Below the pieces are notes generated by a model. That model was given only the letters and a program-made list of their open reading frames with translations, ran no database searches and had not been told where the DNA came from. Of a DNA stretch of 64,000 bases, positions 26,788-36,366 are shown piece by piece (positions within the stretch are counted from its first letter, which is position 1; each line of letters begins with the position of its first letter). The DNA is from Catenuloplanes niger (GTDB taxonomy: Bacteria > Actinomycetota > Actinomycetes > Mycobacteriales > Micromonosporaceae): positions 4,659,001 through 4,723,000 of the forward strand of contig NZ_JAVDYC010000001.1 in NCBI RefSeq assembly GCF_031458255.1, read 5' to 3'. The translations under genes were made by a program, and so were the position numbers.

Positions 26788-27960
26788 ATGAGACGCGTGG
26801 CGCTGATCGGGGCGAGCGGGCACGGGCTCTCGCATCGCCGGAACCTCGCTCGGCTGGCCGCGGCCGGCCGGGTCGAGGTGGCCGCGTTCGCGGACCCGCG
26901 CCCGCCCGCACCGGCGGAGGACGCGCCGATCGACCCGGCCACCCGGATCTTCACGGACCACGCGGAGATGCTGCGCGAGGTGCGGCCGGACGTGGTGGTG
27001 ATCTGCACGCCGCCGCACACGCACCTGGCGATCGCCACCGACGCGCTGCGCGCCGGCGCGGACGTGCTGCTGGAGAAGCCGCCGGTGATGTCCCTGGCCG
27101 AGCATCGCGCGCTGGCCGCGGTGGCCGCGCGCACCGGCCGGGCCCTGCAGATCGGCTTCCAGGCGCTCGGTTCGGCAGCGCTGGCCCGGCTGCGCGCCGC
27201 GATCGCGGACGGGCGGCTCGGCGAGGTCACCGGCATCGCCGCGGTCGCGTCCTGGCAGCGGCCGGACGCGTACTACGCGCGGACGCCGTGGGCCGGGCGC
27301 CGCACGGTGAACGGCCGCCCGTCACTGGACGGCGCGATCGCGAACCCGCTGGCCCACGCGCTGATGCAGGCGCTGGCCCTGGCGCCCGACCCGCGGCCGG
27401 TCGCGCTGGAGCTGGAGCGGTACCGGACCCGGCCGATCGAGGTGGACGACACCGCGAGCCTGCGGGTGTCGTTCGCGGCCGGCCCGCCGGTGCTGATGGC
27501 GGTGACGCTCTGCGGTGAGGACTTCATCCGGGGCGAGATCGTCGTGCACGGTACGCACGGCCGGGCCGTGCTGGAATATCCGACCGACCGGCTGCTGCTG
27601 CCCGGCGACGACGCGCCGCAGCACGTGCCCGGCCGTCGTGACCTGCTGGAGAACCTGCTGGACGACCCGGCGCAGCTGATCGCGCCGCTGGACCGGACCG
27701 CGCCGTTCACGGCCGTGCTGGAGGCGGTGCAGGCGGCGCCGCCACCGCACGCGATCGACGCGGCGCTGGTCGACTCCGTGGGCACGCCGCCGGACCGGGT
27801 GCACGTGATCCGGGGCGTGAACGCGGCGCTGCGTGCCGCGGCGGACCGGCCCGCACTGCTCTCCGAGCTGGGCGTCGGCTGGGCACGGGAGCCGTGGCGC
27901 ACCCCGATCGACGGACTGCCGGCACGAGACCTGCAAACGGGAGGCAAAACCGCCCGGTAA
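26788..27960 (+). CDS. Gfo/Idh/MocA family oxidoreductase
   Basis: A 390-residue NAD(P)-dependent sugar oxidoreductase. The Rossmann motif is VALIGASGHGLSH near residues 4-16, and the conserved EKP of the family is in LLEKPPVMSLAEH. The C-terminal alpha/beta domain follows. In place of the usual lysine-containing catalytic patch it has SLDGAIANPLAHALMQAL, resembling the G-A-x-x-N-x-x-x-H substrate segment of sugar dehydrogenases. ATG 26788 is preceded by CGAGGAGG. It lies 129 nt after the reductase gene, so it may belong to the same transcription unit or have its own promoter. The substrate is unknown; a uronate or deoxysugar is likely from context. Confidence 0.85.
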   Translation: MRRVALIGASGHGLSHRRNLARLAAAGRVEVAAFADPRPPAPAEDAPIDPATRIFTDHAEMLREVRPDVVVICTPPHTHLAIATDALRAGADVLLEKPPVMSLAEHRALAAVAARTGRALQIGFQALGSAALARLRAAIADGRLGEVTGIAAVASWQRPDAYYARTPWAGRRTVNGRPSLDGAIANPLAHALMQALALAPDPRPVALELERYRTRPIEVDDTASLRVSFAAGPPVLMAVTLCGEDFIRGEIVVHGTHGRAVLEYPTDRLLLPGDDAPQHVPGRRDLLENLLDDPAQLIAPLDRTAPFTAVLEAVQAAPPPHAIDAALVDSVGTPPDRVHVIRGVNAALRAAADRPALLSELGVGWAREPWRTPIDGLPARDLQTGGKTAR

Positions 27961-28066
27961 CCAAACGGACAGAGTGGTCCACAATCCGGCGTTTGTGCGT
28001 CGGTTAATGGGTCATGCCGCTTTTACGTGCAACTAACCTGCATATTCGTTTTATTGACTCTCATCC

Positions 28067-28112
28067 ACGTAAATATCTACGTTGAGCCCAGATGTTTCGC
28101 GTTCGTAAACGC
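28067..28112. promoter_or_regulatory. two palindromes in AT-rich leader of the first pectate lyase gene
   Basis: ACGTA-6 nt-TACGT (28067-28082) and GCGTT-CGTA-AACGC (28099-28112) lie in an unusually AT-rich stretch 30-75 bp before the lyase ATG. The second has the AAACG/CGTTT halves seen in the lacI and ABC-ATPase upstream regions and may be an operator of the same regulon. Confidence 0.5.
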
Positions 28113-28142
28113 ATTCAGTGTGGCGCTCACGTGGAGAGATCA

Positions 28143-29441
28143 ATGACGAAACCCACCATCGCGGCGGCGATCGCCGGATTGCTGTTGGTCACGCTGCCCT
28201 CGTCGGCGCAGGCGGCCCCGCCGGACCTGGGACGGCAGACGCTTCCGGCGAACGACGGCTGGGCCGCCGCCGGACCCGGCACCACCGGCGGCAGCGCGGC
28301 CGACGACGCGCACGTGTTCACGGTGCGCACCCGGGCCGAGCTGGTCGCCGCGATCGGCGGCCGGGCCGACGCGAGCCCGAAAATCATCTACGTCGAGGGG
28401 CGCATCGACGGCTTCGAGGCCGCGGACGGGACGCTGCTCGACTGCGCCGACCTGGCCGACCCGGCGTACTCGCTGGACGCCTACCTGGCCGCCTACGACC
28501 CGGCCACCTGGGGATACGTCGCACCCACCGGCGAGCTGGAGGCGGCCCGCGCCCGGTCGGTGACCCGGCAGACCGCGCAGACCCAGATCAACCTCAGCCC
28601 GAACACCACGATCGTCGGCCGGCCCGGCGCCACGCTGACCGGTCTGACGCTGATGGTCGACGGCGCCAGCAACACGATCATCCGCAACCTCGCGATCGAG
28701 GACGCGCGGGACTGCTTCCCGGCCTGGTCGCCGACCGACGGCGAGCTCGGCAACTGGAACTCGAACTACGACCTGATCTCCGTGCGGCGCAGCCAGAACG
28801 TGTGGGTCGACCACGTCACGTTCTCCGACGGCGACAACCCCGACACGGACCAGCCGATCCACTTCGGACGGCCGTACCAGGTGCACGACGGGGCGCTGGA
28901 CATCACGCACACCGCGACCTACGTGACCGCGTCGTGGAACGTGTTCACCAACCACGACAAGACCATGCTGATCGGCTCGTCGAACACGGTAGGCCCGGAC
29001 GTCGGCCGGCTCAAGGTGACCATCCACCACAACCTCTTCGACGGCAGCATCCAGCGTCTGCCGCGCGTGCGGTTCGGTCAGGTGGACATCTACAACAACT
29101 ACTACCGCAGCTCCGGCGAGACGTTCGACTACGCGTGGGGCGTCGGCGTGCAATCCGCGATCTACGCGGAGAACAACTACTTCCGGCTCTACGACGACCT
29201 GCGGCCGGACGCGATCATCCGCGACTGGGGCGGCACCGCGATCACCGAGCGCGGCACCGTCGTCCGCACCGGCAACCGCGCCGAGGCCGCCATCAGCGCG
29301 CTCGACGCCTACAACGCCACCCACGACCCCGATCTGAGCGGTGACGCCGGCTGGACCCCCGTACTGCGGGCCGGACCGGTGCACGCCACCACGGATGTCC
29401 CGAGCGTCGTCGGCTCGTTCGCCGGCGCCGGGCGGATCTAG
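28143..29441 (+). CDS. secreted pectate lyase, family PL1
   Basis: A 432-residue secreted enzyme that cleaves polygalacturonate by beta-elimination. It has a signal peptide (cleavage after SSAQA near residue 24) and a parallel beta-helix. The PL1 hallmark VWVDHVTFSDGD carries the calcium-site aspartates, MLIGSSNTV follows, and RLPRVRFGQVDIYNNYY holds the catalytic-arginine region. It lacks the N-terminal LamG-like domain of the two following lyases and is more divergent, so it is not a recent duplicate of them. The ATG has GGAGAG upstream. Expected cofactor: Ca2+. Confidence 0.93.
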   Translation: MTKPTIAAAIAGLLLVTLPSSAQAAPPDLGRQTLPANDGWAAAGPGTTGGSAADDAHVFTVRTRAELVAAIGGRADASPKIIYVEGRIDGFEAADGTLLDCADLADPAYSLDAYLAAYDPATWGYVAPTGELEAARARSVTRQTAQTQINLSPNTTIVGRPGATLTGLTLMVDGASNTIIRNLAIEDARDCFPAWSPTDGELGNWNSNYDLISVRRSQNVWVDHVTFSDGDNPDTDQPIHFGRPYQVHDGALDITHTATYVTASWNVFTNHDKTMLIGSSNTVGPDVGRLKVTIHHNLFDGSIQRLPRVRFGQVDIYNNYYRSSGETFDYAWGVGVQSAIYAENNYFRLYDDLRPDAIIRDWGGTAITERGTVVRTGNRAEAAISALDAYNATHDPDLSGDAGWTPVLRAGPVHATTDVPSVVGSFAGAGRI

Positions 29442-29451
29442 CGCCCAGTTC

Positions 29452-29491
29452 GCCCGGCCGTCCCGCCATCGGCTCCACGAGGCGGCCGGGC
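29452..29491. terminator. hairpin between first and second pectate lyase genes
   Basis: GCCCGGCCG (29452-29460) pairs with CGGCCGGGC (29483-29491), a 9-bp stem with a 22-nt loop and no T tract. It could attenuate or end transcription of the first lyase gene. Confidence 0.45.
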
Positions 29492-29512
29492 ACGACCCGA
29501 AAGGAACCCACC

Positions 29513-31096
29513 ATGCGACGTGTCGCCCACACGATCGCCCTGGCCGCGGTCGCCGCGGTCGCCGCGGTCTACGCGGCACCGGCCGCCAGCGCGGCCTCGC
29601 TGCTGACCGACACCTTCGAGGACGGCAACTCCAACGGCTGGTCCAAGTCGGGAGGCTCCTGGTCGGTCGTCTCCGACGGCTCGTTCGCCTACCGCCAGAC
29701 CGGGACCAGCGCGGACGCCCGCACCTACACCGGGACCGCGTCCTGGACCGACTACTCCGTCCGGGCCCGGGTGAAGCCGACCGGCTTCAACGGCAGCGGG
29801 CGTACGGCCGGCATCACCGCCCGGGTGCAGAGCGGCAGCGCCTACTACGGGCTGGCGCTGTCGAACGCGGGCCGGATCGAGCTGTTCGAACGGGCCGGTG
29901 GTGCGCCGATCGTGCTGGCGTCCGCGGCCGCGACGGTCAGCACCGGCACCTGGTACACGCTGACGCTCGAGGTCACCGGCAGCACACTGCGCGGCTACCT
30001 GAACGGCGCGCCGGTCGTCACGGCCACCGACGGCACGCTCACGTCGGGGCGGGCCGGGCTCGCCACGTCGTACGCGTCGGCCAGTTTCGACGATTTCGAG
30101 GTCTCCACCGGCCCGGTGGTGGAACCGACCGGCACCGTCACGCCCACGCTGCCGCCGACCGAGCCGCCGATCGACCCGGGTGCGCCACCGATCGGCTTCG
30201 CCTCGGTGAACGCGCTCGGCCAGAACGGCACCACCGGCGGCGCGGGCGGGCCCACGGTCACGGTGGACACCGCGGCCGAGTTCCTCACCGCGATCGCAAC
30301 GGCCGGACCGCTGAACATCCGGGTCAGCGGCGTGCTCACGCTGCCCGGCCCGATGCACGACGTGACCAGCGACAAGACCATCGTGGGCGTCGGCGCGGCG
30401 TCCGGGCTCACCGGCGGCGGCCTCAACATCGGCCTGCCGGTCTCCGCCGTGACCTCGCCGCCGGCGGACGCGGTGCACAACGTGATCATCCGGAACCTGA
30501 ACTTCACCGGTACGCCGGACGACGCGATCAACGTGCAGATGTTCACGCACCACGTGTGGATCGACCACAACGACCTGTCCGACGGGTACGACGGGCTGAT
30601 CGACATCAAGCGCGGCTCGTCCTACATCACGGTCTCCTGGAACCACACGCACGACCACTCGAAGAACATGCTGCTCGGGCACGACGACAGCAACGGCGCG
30701 CAGGACACCGGGTACCTCAAGGTGACCTACCACAACAACTGGTTCGACCGGACGCCGCAGCGCAACCCGCGCATCCGGTTCGGCGAGCCGGTGCACGTGT
30801 TCAACAACTACTTCGTCTACAACACCGACGTCGGCGTGGCCTGTCAGGCGAACGCGGGCTGCGTGATCGAGGGCAACTACTTCGAGGACGTCGAGGAGCC
30901 GGTCAGCAACAACTACGCCGGCCCGGGCGGGCGCTGCGTGGCCCGCAACAACGTGTTCGTCGGCGAGTCCGGTGCCCCGGACTGCAGCGGCACCGTGCAG
31001 GAGCCGAGCACCTACTACAGCTACACCGTCGCCGACCCGAACGGCGTCAAGGCCGCGGTCATGGCCGGCGCGGGCACCGGAAATCTCGCTTTCTGA
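29513..31096 (+). CDS. secreted pectate lyase, LamG-like domain plus PL1
   Basis: A 527-residue modular enzyme with a signal peptide (cleavage after ASA near residue 27). Residues 30-200 are a concanavalin/LamG-like beta-sandwich (DTFEDGNSNGWSKSGGSW to FDDFEVSTG), probably carbohydrate-binding. A Pro/Thr linker (PTLPPTEPPIDPGAPP) and the PL1 beta-helix from about residue 225 follow. Catalytic-domain motifs are DDAINVQMFTHHVWIDHND, LLGHDDSN and RNPRIRFGEPVHVFNNYF with the catalytic arginine. Two cysteine pairs near the C-terminus (CQANAGC, GGRC...DCSG) likely stabilise the fold. The ATG is preceded by GAAAGGA. It shares full-length architecture with the next lyase gene, which points to a tandem duplication. 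Confidence 0.93.
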   Translation: MRRVAHTIALAAVAAVAAVYAAPAASAASLLTDTFEDGNSNGWSKSGGSWSVVSDGSFAYRQTGTSADARTYTGTASWTDYSVRARVKPTGFNGSGRTAGITARVQSGSAYYGLALSNAGRIELFERAGGAPIVLASAAATVSTGTWYTLTLEVTGSTLRGYLNGAPVVTATDGTLTSGRAGLATSYASASFDDFEVSTGPVVEPTGTVTPTLPPTEPPIDPGAPPIGFASVNALGQNGTTGGAGGPTVTVDTAAEFLTAIATAGPLNIRVSGVLTLPGPMHDVTSDKTIVGVGAASGLTGGGLNIGLPVSAVTSPPADAVHNVIIRNLNFTGTPDDAINVQMFTHHVWIDHNDLSDGYDGLIDIKRGSSYITVSWNHTHDHSKNMLLGHDDSNGAQDTGYLKVTYHNNWFDRTPQRNPRIRFGEPVHVFNNYFVYNTDVGVACQANAGCVIEGNYFEDVEEPVSNNYAGPGGRCVARNNVFVGESGAPDCSGTVQEPSTYYSYTVADPNGVKAAVMAGAGTGNLAF

Positions 31097-31109
31097 TGGT
31101 GTGACGTGA

Positions 31110-31213
31110 CCGCGGGCGGCCGGCAGAACCGCCCGCGGCCACCGGCCCCCGGCGGTGGGCAGACACCCCGGGGGCCGCAGACCTCAACATATCGACAGAC
31201 GTCGAGGTGTTGA
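31110..31213. repeat. three successive hairpins between second and third pectate lyase genes
   Basis: Hairpin 1: 10-bp stem, 31110-31119 with 31129-31138. Hairpin 2: 10-bp stem, 31143-31152 with 31168-31177. Element 3: a nested inverted repeat, TCAACA/TGTTGA (31184-31189, 31208-31213) around TCGAC-AGAC-GTCGA (31192-31205). The first two probably terminate the second lyase transcript. The third is AT-richer and may be an operator for the third lyase gene. Confidence 0.55.
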
Positions 31214-31285
31214 CGCAATCCGGGTGGGGGCGGTGCCGCCACACCACCGCCCCCACCCCCGCTCTCTCGCAGCAGGGAGAAAACC

Positions 31286-32812
31286 GTGACCCGTACCCGT
31301 ACCGCCGCCGCTGTCTGTGGGTCCTTGCTCGTCGCCACCGTGCTGGTGGCGATCGGCACCGGCAGCGCCGCCGCGGCCACGCTCTTCACCGACGACTTCG
31401 GCGACGGGAACGCCGCCGGCTGGACCTCCTCCGGCGGCAGCTGGGGCGTCGCGTCCGGCGCCTACCGGCAGACCGGCACCAGCAGTGACGCCCGATCGCT
31501 GACCGGCACCGCGAGCTGGACCGACTACACGGTCCAGGCCACGGTCCGGCCCACCGCGTTCAACGGCGGCAACCGGTTCGTGGCGCTGCTCGCCCGCGCG
31601 CAGAACGCGACGAACTACTACTACCTGGCACTGCGCAGCAACGGCACGGTCGAGCTGAAACGGCTGGTCGGCGGCTCGTCGGCCACGCTGGCGTCGGCGC
31701 CGCTGCCGGTCGCCGCCGGCTCGTCCTACGCGGTCCGGCTGGAGGTGGCCGGCTCCACGCTGCGCGGCTACGTCGACGGGGCGCTGCTCGCGTCCGCGAC
31801 CGACACCCGGTTCACGTCCGGGCGGGTCGGCGTGGCCACGTTCAACGCGTCCGCGGAGTTCGACGACGTGACCGTCTCCACCGGGGCCGGCCCCGCACCC
31901 ACCTCGGCGTCGCCGACCACCCCCGGGCCGACCACGCCGCCACCCACGTCACCGCCGCCGGCGCCCGGCGGGCTGGTCGGCTGGGCCACCCAGAACGGCG
32001 GCACCACCGGTGGGGCGGGTGGCCCCACCGTGACCGTGACCGACGGGCAGGCGCTGGCCGACGCGCTGGAGCAGGACGGGCCGCTGACCATCCGGGTGCA
32101 GGGCGCACTGTCCATGCCGGACAAGATGAACGACGTCGAGTCGGACAAGACCGTGCTCGGCGCGCCCGGCGCCACGCTGGACAACGGCCTCAACATCAGC
32201 GACGCGCACAACGTCATCATCCGCAACCTGACGTTCCGCGGCTGGGACGACGACGCGATCAACGTGCAGCGGTCGACGAACGTGTGGATCGACCACAACC
32301 TGCTGGACGGCGGGTACGACGGCGCCGTCGACGTCAAGCGCGGGTCCGACTTCGTCACCGTCTCCTGGAACCGGGTGCGCAACCACACCAAGTCGATGCT
32401 GCTCGGGCACGACGACGGCAACGCGTCCGAGGACACCGGGCACCTGCGCGTGACCTACCACCACAACTGGTTCGACGGGTCCAAGGAGCGGCACCCGCGG
32501 GTGCGCTTCGGCGACCCGGTGCACGTGTACAACAACTACTACTTCGGCGCCGACTACGGCGTGGCGTCCACGATGGGCGCGGGCGTGCTGGTCGAGAGCA
32601 ACTACTTCGAGAACGTCACCCGGCCGACCGCGGTCGGGTACGCCGATTCCGGGCCGGGCGACCTGGTCCAGCGCGACAACGTGTTCGTCAACTCCGGCAC
32701 CCCGGAGAGCGCGGGCACGGTGAACGCCATCCCGTACGCCTACACGCCGGACGCCGCCGCCTCGGTGAAGTCCGTCGTCACGGCCGGCGCCGGGGCCACG
32801 CTGACCCTCTGA
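31286..32812 (+). CDS. secreted pectate lyase, LamG-like domain plus PL1 (paralogue)
   Basis: A 508-residue paralogue of the preceding gene in the same order: signal peptide (cleavage near AAAATLF), LamG-like sandwich (DDFGDGNAAGWTSSGGSWG to FDDVTVST), Pro/Thr/Ser linker and PL1 domain. Catalytic-domain motifs are DDAINVQRSTNVWIDHN, LLGHDDGN and ERHPRVRFGDPVHVYNNYY. It lacks the C-terminal cysteine pairs of its neighbour. The GTG start has AGGGAG upstream. Duplication with divergence may broaden the range of pectins attacked (methylation level, chain length), which is inference. Confidence 0.93.
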   Translation: MTRTRTAAAVCGSLLVATVLVAIGTGSAAAATLFTDDFGDGNAAGWTSSGGSWGVASGAYRQTGTSSDARSLTGTASWTDYTVQATVRPTAFNGGNRFVALLARAQNATNYYYLALRSNGTVELKRLVGGSSATLASAPLPVAAGSSYAVRLEVAGSTLRGYVDGALLASATDTRFTSGRVGVATFNASAEFDDVTVSTGAGPAPTSASPTTPGPTTPPPTSPPPAPGGLVGWATQNGGTTGGAGGPTVTVTDGQALADALEQDGPLTIRVQGALSMPDKMNDVESDKTVLGAPGATLDNGLNISDAHNVIIRNLTFRGWDDDAINVQRSTNVWIDHNLLDGGYDGAVDVKRGSDFVTVSWNRVRNHTKSMLLGHDDGNASEDTGHLRVTYHHNWFDGSKERHPRVRFGDPVHVYNNYYFGADYGVASTMGAGVLVESNYFENVTRPTAVGYADSGPGDLVQRDNVFVNSGTPESAGTVNAIPYAYTPDAAASVKSVVTAGAGATLTL

Positions 32813-32824
32813 GGCCCTCCCCAC

Positions 32825-32861
32825 CGGGCGGGATCCGCGGCAGCGGGTCCCGCCCGTTCTT
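32825..32861 (+). terminator. intrinsic terminator of third pectate lyase gene
   Basis: A 12-bp stem (32825-32836 with 32845-32856, one non-Watson-Crick pair) with an 8-nt loop, followed by TTCTT, 13 nt after the lyase stop codon. Confidence 0.75.
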
Positions 32862-32975
32862 CGGTCCTGCGGCCTCGGATCGTGCAGGGCGGAGCCCCGG
32901 CGACGACCGGTGCCCGCTCCGAGCGTGCGGGACCCGGCCCGCCGGAAGCGGGTGAAGAAGGCCCCGGACATGCCG

Positions 32976-33011
32976 CAGGGGCGGCCCCTCCGTCCGGAGG
33001 AACCGCCCCTG
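32976..33011 (-). terminator. terminator of the sugar ABC ATPase gene
   Basis: CAGGGGCGG (32976-32984) pairs with CCGCCCCTG (33003-33011), with an inner CCTCCG/CGGAGG stem. It lies 16 nt beyond the stop of the leftward ATPase gene. Confidence 0.65.
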
Positions 33012-33027
33012 GTGAGTGCGTCCGAGA

Positions 33028-34113
<1,086 letters not shown>

Positions 34114-34253
34114 GGTGTGGCTGCTTCCTTTCACCGGCAGGAACGTGCCGGACGATCCGAGTGAAGAGGAGCGAGCCGGTGCTTCCACCGACCCTCGAGT
34201 GATCTCCGTCGTGCCTGACAGCGCGGCGGATGTCACCCGTGTGACGCCACCGT

Positions 34254-34263
34254 AAACGCGTTT
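34254..34263. promoter_or_regulatory. AAACGCGTTT palindrome upstream of sugar ABC ATPase
   Basis: A perfect 10-bp palindrome in the TAAACGCGTTTGTG context typical of LacI-family operators, 141 bp before the leftward ATPase start. It could place the ATPase under the same or another LacI regulator. Confidence 0.5.
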
Positions 34264-34383
34264 GTGACCCCTGCCAAGGTCTGGCCGGCATTCTCCAACG
34301 GCATAACCGGACAATTGGTACGGCGAGCGGGTAAAGGTCTGCACGCGTGCGAGGAGTGGCTATGCTGGCGGGGCGTCACGCGC

Positions 34384-34457
34384 GCCTCCTTAGCTCAGAT
34401 GGCCAGAGCACCCGCCTTGTAAGCGGGCGGTCGTCGGTTCGAATCCGACAGGGGGCT
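34384..34457 (+). tRNA. tRNA-Thr (anticodon TGT)
   Basis: A 74-nt cloverleaf can be drawn by hand. The acceptor GCCTCCT pairs with AGGGGGC (one T-G pair), discriminator T. The D-arm is GCTC/GAGC, and the anticodon stem CCCGC/GCGGG has loop CTTGTAA, giving anticodon TGT (codon ACA, threonine). The T-arm is GTCGG-TTCGAAT-CCGAC. CCA is not encoded. TATGCT at 34361-34366 is a plausible -10 box, about 18 nt before the mature 5' end. Confidence 0.93.
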
Positions 34458-34562
34458 CATCTCTCCGAGGATTTTCCGGGGTGCGAAGTGGTTACTCTGC
34501 GCACCTGTTCGCCGAACTGAGGGTGTGCACGTTCCCTCGCTCTCGGACGGAAGGCCGGAATC

Positions 34563-34724
34563 ATGATCGAGCCGCAGGCTGACTCCCGGAAGGCCTCCCG
34601 CCACCGTCTCTTCGGTGCCGCCAGTGGTGCGGCGCTGCTCGGCAGCCTCGGCCTCGCGTCCGTGGCCCGCGTGGCACGCCCGTCCCGTCCGGCGCCGGAA
34701 TCGCCCGCACCGCAGGGGGACTAG
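34563..34724 (+). CDS. small hypothetical protein (53 aa)
   Basis: A short frame with ATG and an upstream CGGAAGGCCGGAA. It encodes a basic start (DSRKASRHRLF), one hydrophobic Ala/Gly/Leu segment (GAASGAALLGSLGLASVA) and a Pro-rich tail ending in GD. It looks like a small membrane-inserted or exported peptide. No family is recognised. Codon use is GC3-rich like its neighbours, which supports coding, but nothing else does. Confidence 0.45.
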   Translation: MIEPQADSRKASRHRLFGAASGAALLGSLGLASVARVARPSRPAPESPAPQGD

Positions 34725-34761
34725 GCCGGGCCGGCCGGGGCCGGGCGCGGCCGGCGAGGGG

Positions 34762-35232
34762 TCAGGCCGGGACCGGCCAGACGTAGGGCAGGTCGGCCGG
34801 GATGCCGCCGAAGAGCGGGCCGTAGTGGTCCGGGTCCTTGCGCAGCAGCGCGGACCGGTGGCTGAGGTGGAACGCGTCGTCGCCGAGCCACGGCGGCACC
34901 GCGCAGACCCGTTCCAGCTGCCGCTGCGAGCGGATCGTCACGTCGGCCGGTGACTGCCCGCGCGCGGCCGCGTAGTCCGCGATCAGCGCGACCGCCACCG
35001 TGTCCGCGTGCCCGCGCTCCTGCCAGGCCACGCAGACGTCCAGGCCGTAGCGGACCAGCGCCTCCTGGAAGCCGTGCCACATCTTCACGGCCGGGTGGTT
35101 GCGCCAGCCGTAGCCCGGGCGGGTCAGGCCGCGCAGCACCTGAAGCGTCTCCGCGCGCTGTTTGCCCAGGCGCTTCGCGTCGAGCACGCGGGCGCTCTCC
35201 AGGAAATCGGGATACGGCAGGAATGTCTGCAT
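34762..35232 (-). CDS. MSMEG_6728-family protein (pyrimidine-dimer glycosylase-like)
   Basis: A 156-residue protein starting MQTFLPYPDFLESARVLD and continuing AKRLGKQRAETLQVL, with GWRNHPAVKMWHGFQEAL and HLSHRSALLRKDPDHYGPLF. This pattern matches the Pyr_excise/T4 endonuclease V-related family annotated in actinobacteria as MSMEG_6728 proteins. T4 endonuclease V removes UV-induced pyrimidine dimers. Activity in the actinobacterial branch is unproven to my knowledge. It stands alone between the small peptide gene and a divergent histidine kinase. Confidence 0.7.
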   Translation of the reverse strand: MQTFLPYPDFLESARVLDAKRLGKQRAETLQVLRGLTRPGYGWRNHPAVKMWHGFQEALVRYGLDVCVAWQERGHADTVAVALIADYAAARGQSPADVTIRSQRQLERVCAVPPWLGDDAFHLSHRSALLRKDPDHYGPLFGGIPADLPYVWPVPA

Positions 35233-35308
35233 CGTTGCCGGAGTACCCACTGGGTGAGCGCGCATTCCCCGGACCGGTAAGAATGGGCGCTTGCCGGAGA
35301 AGGTGGGG

Positions 35309-36316
35309 ATGATGGTCGCGCGGTGGTTGCCGGTCGCGGTGGCGCTGTCGCTCACGCTCGTGCTGGTGATCGTCCGTTCCGGCTGGTGGCAGGGCGTGCT
35401 GATCGTGGTGCTCGGCACCGCGGTCGCGTGGTTGGCGCCACGGGCCGCCGAGGGCCGGCACGCCGCGCGGGAGTTCCGGCGGGTCACCACGGATCTTCGT
35501 CGCCAGCGGCTGGCCGCGGAGGAGGCCCGGGCGCTCGCCGAGGAGCGCCGCGACGGCGCGGAGGAGGCCCGCGAGCTGGCCGAGGCCGCCCGGGACCGTG
35601 CGGAGGCGGACCGGGCCGAGGCGGACGCGGCCCGCGAGGCGGCGGACGAGCGCGCGCTGATCGGCCCGGAGATGCACGACCTGGTCAGCAACGCGATCGG
35701 CGTGATGGTGGTGCTGGCCGAGGGTGGGCCGGCCGCGGTGGAGAGCCGGCCGCAGGCGGCGGAGCGGGCGTTCGACACGATCGCCGGCACCGGGCGGCGC
35801 ACGCTCGCGGAGCTCGGTGACATGCTCAGCGTGCTCCGCCGGGACATCGAGCCGGGGCAGCGCGCGGTGCCCGGCCTGGCCGACCTGCCGGAGCTGGTGC
35901 GGATCATGCGGGCCGCCGGGATGGCGCTGACCATGGTGGCGCCGGAGGACGTCCGGCTCGGCCGCAGTGAAGGGCTGGCGGTCTACCGCGTGGTGCAGGA
36001 GGCGTTGACGAACGCGCTGAACCACGCGCCGGGGCAACCGGTCGAGGTGCGGCTGGAGGTCGCGGACGCGCGCCTGGTCGCGACCGTGAGCAACCCGGTG
36101 CCGTCGCGGCGTGGCCCGGAGCCGGTGGCCGGGCACGGCATCCGGGGCATGCGGGAGCGGGCCGAGAGTGTGCGCGGTGAGCTGTCCGCGGCCGAGGACG
36201 ACGGCCGGTGGCGGGTCCGGTTGACGGTGCCGGTGGAGAAGCCGGCCAAGCCGGCGCCGGCCGGTAAGAACCGGCGGGCCGACAAGAACGGCAAGGGCGC
36301 GGGCCGGAAGCGTTAA
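35309..36316 (+). CDS. sensor histidine kinase, HisKA_3/NarL-type (orphan)
   Basis: A 335-residue kinase. Two N-terminal membrane helices (about residues 5-22 and 27-45) lack a large sensor loop. A long coiled coil follows (roughly 50-120, repeated EEAR/AEA heptads). The phosphoacceptor H-box is IGPEMHDLVSNAIGVM, the HATPase N-box VVQEALTNALNHAPG and the G-box GHGIRGMRERAE. The C-terminal tail is Lys-rich (KPAPAGKNRRADKNGKG). No response regulator gene is adjacent, so the partner is elsewhere. GGAGAAGG lies 6 nt before ATG 35309; the next ATG at 35312 is equally possible. Confidence 0.87.
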   Translation: MMVARWLPVAVALSLTLVLVIVRSGWWQGVLIVVLGTAVAWLAPRAAEGRHAAREFRRVTTDLRRQRLAAEEARALAEERRDGAEEARELAEAARDRAEADRAEADAAREAADERALIGPEMHDLVSNAIGVMVVLAEGGPAAVESRPQAAERAFDTIAGTGRRTLAELGDMLSVLRRDIEPGQRAVPGLADLPELVRIMRAAGMALTMVAPEDVRLGRSEGLAVYRVVQEALTNALNHAPGQPVEVRLEVADARLVATVSNPVPSRRGPEPVAGHGIRGMRERAESVRGELSAAEDDGRWRVRLTVPVEKPAKPAPAGKNRRADKNGKGAGRKR

Positions 36317-36354
36317 GTCTTCGCGACAATCGGACATATGCGGATAAAGGCCTA

Positions 36355-36360
36355 TAGCCT
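36355..36360 (+). promoter_or_regulatory. -10 box of leaderless promoter, large subtilase
   Basis: TAGCCT, then 6 nt, then the GTG at 36367. Confidence 0.5.
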
Positions 36361-36366
36361 GCCGGT

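Noticed and set aside
27931-27955. Further LacI operator (TGCAAACGG...GCAAAAC) at the end of the oxidoreductase gene
   Set aside because: It shares a half-site with the lacI operator but lacks a second arm and is inside coding sequence.
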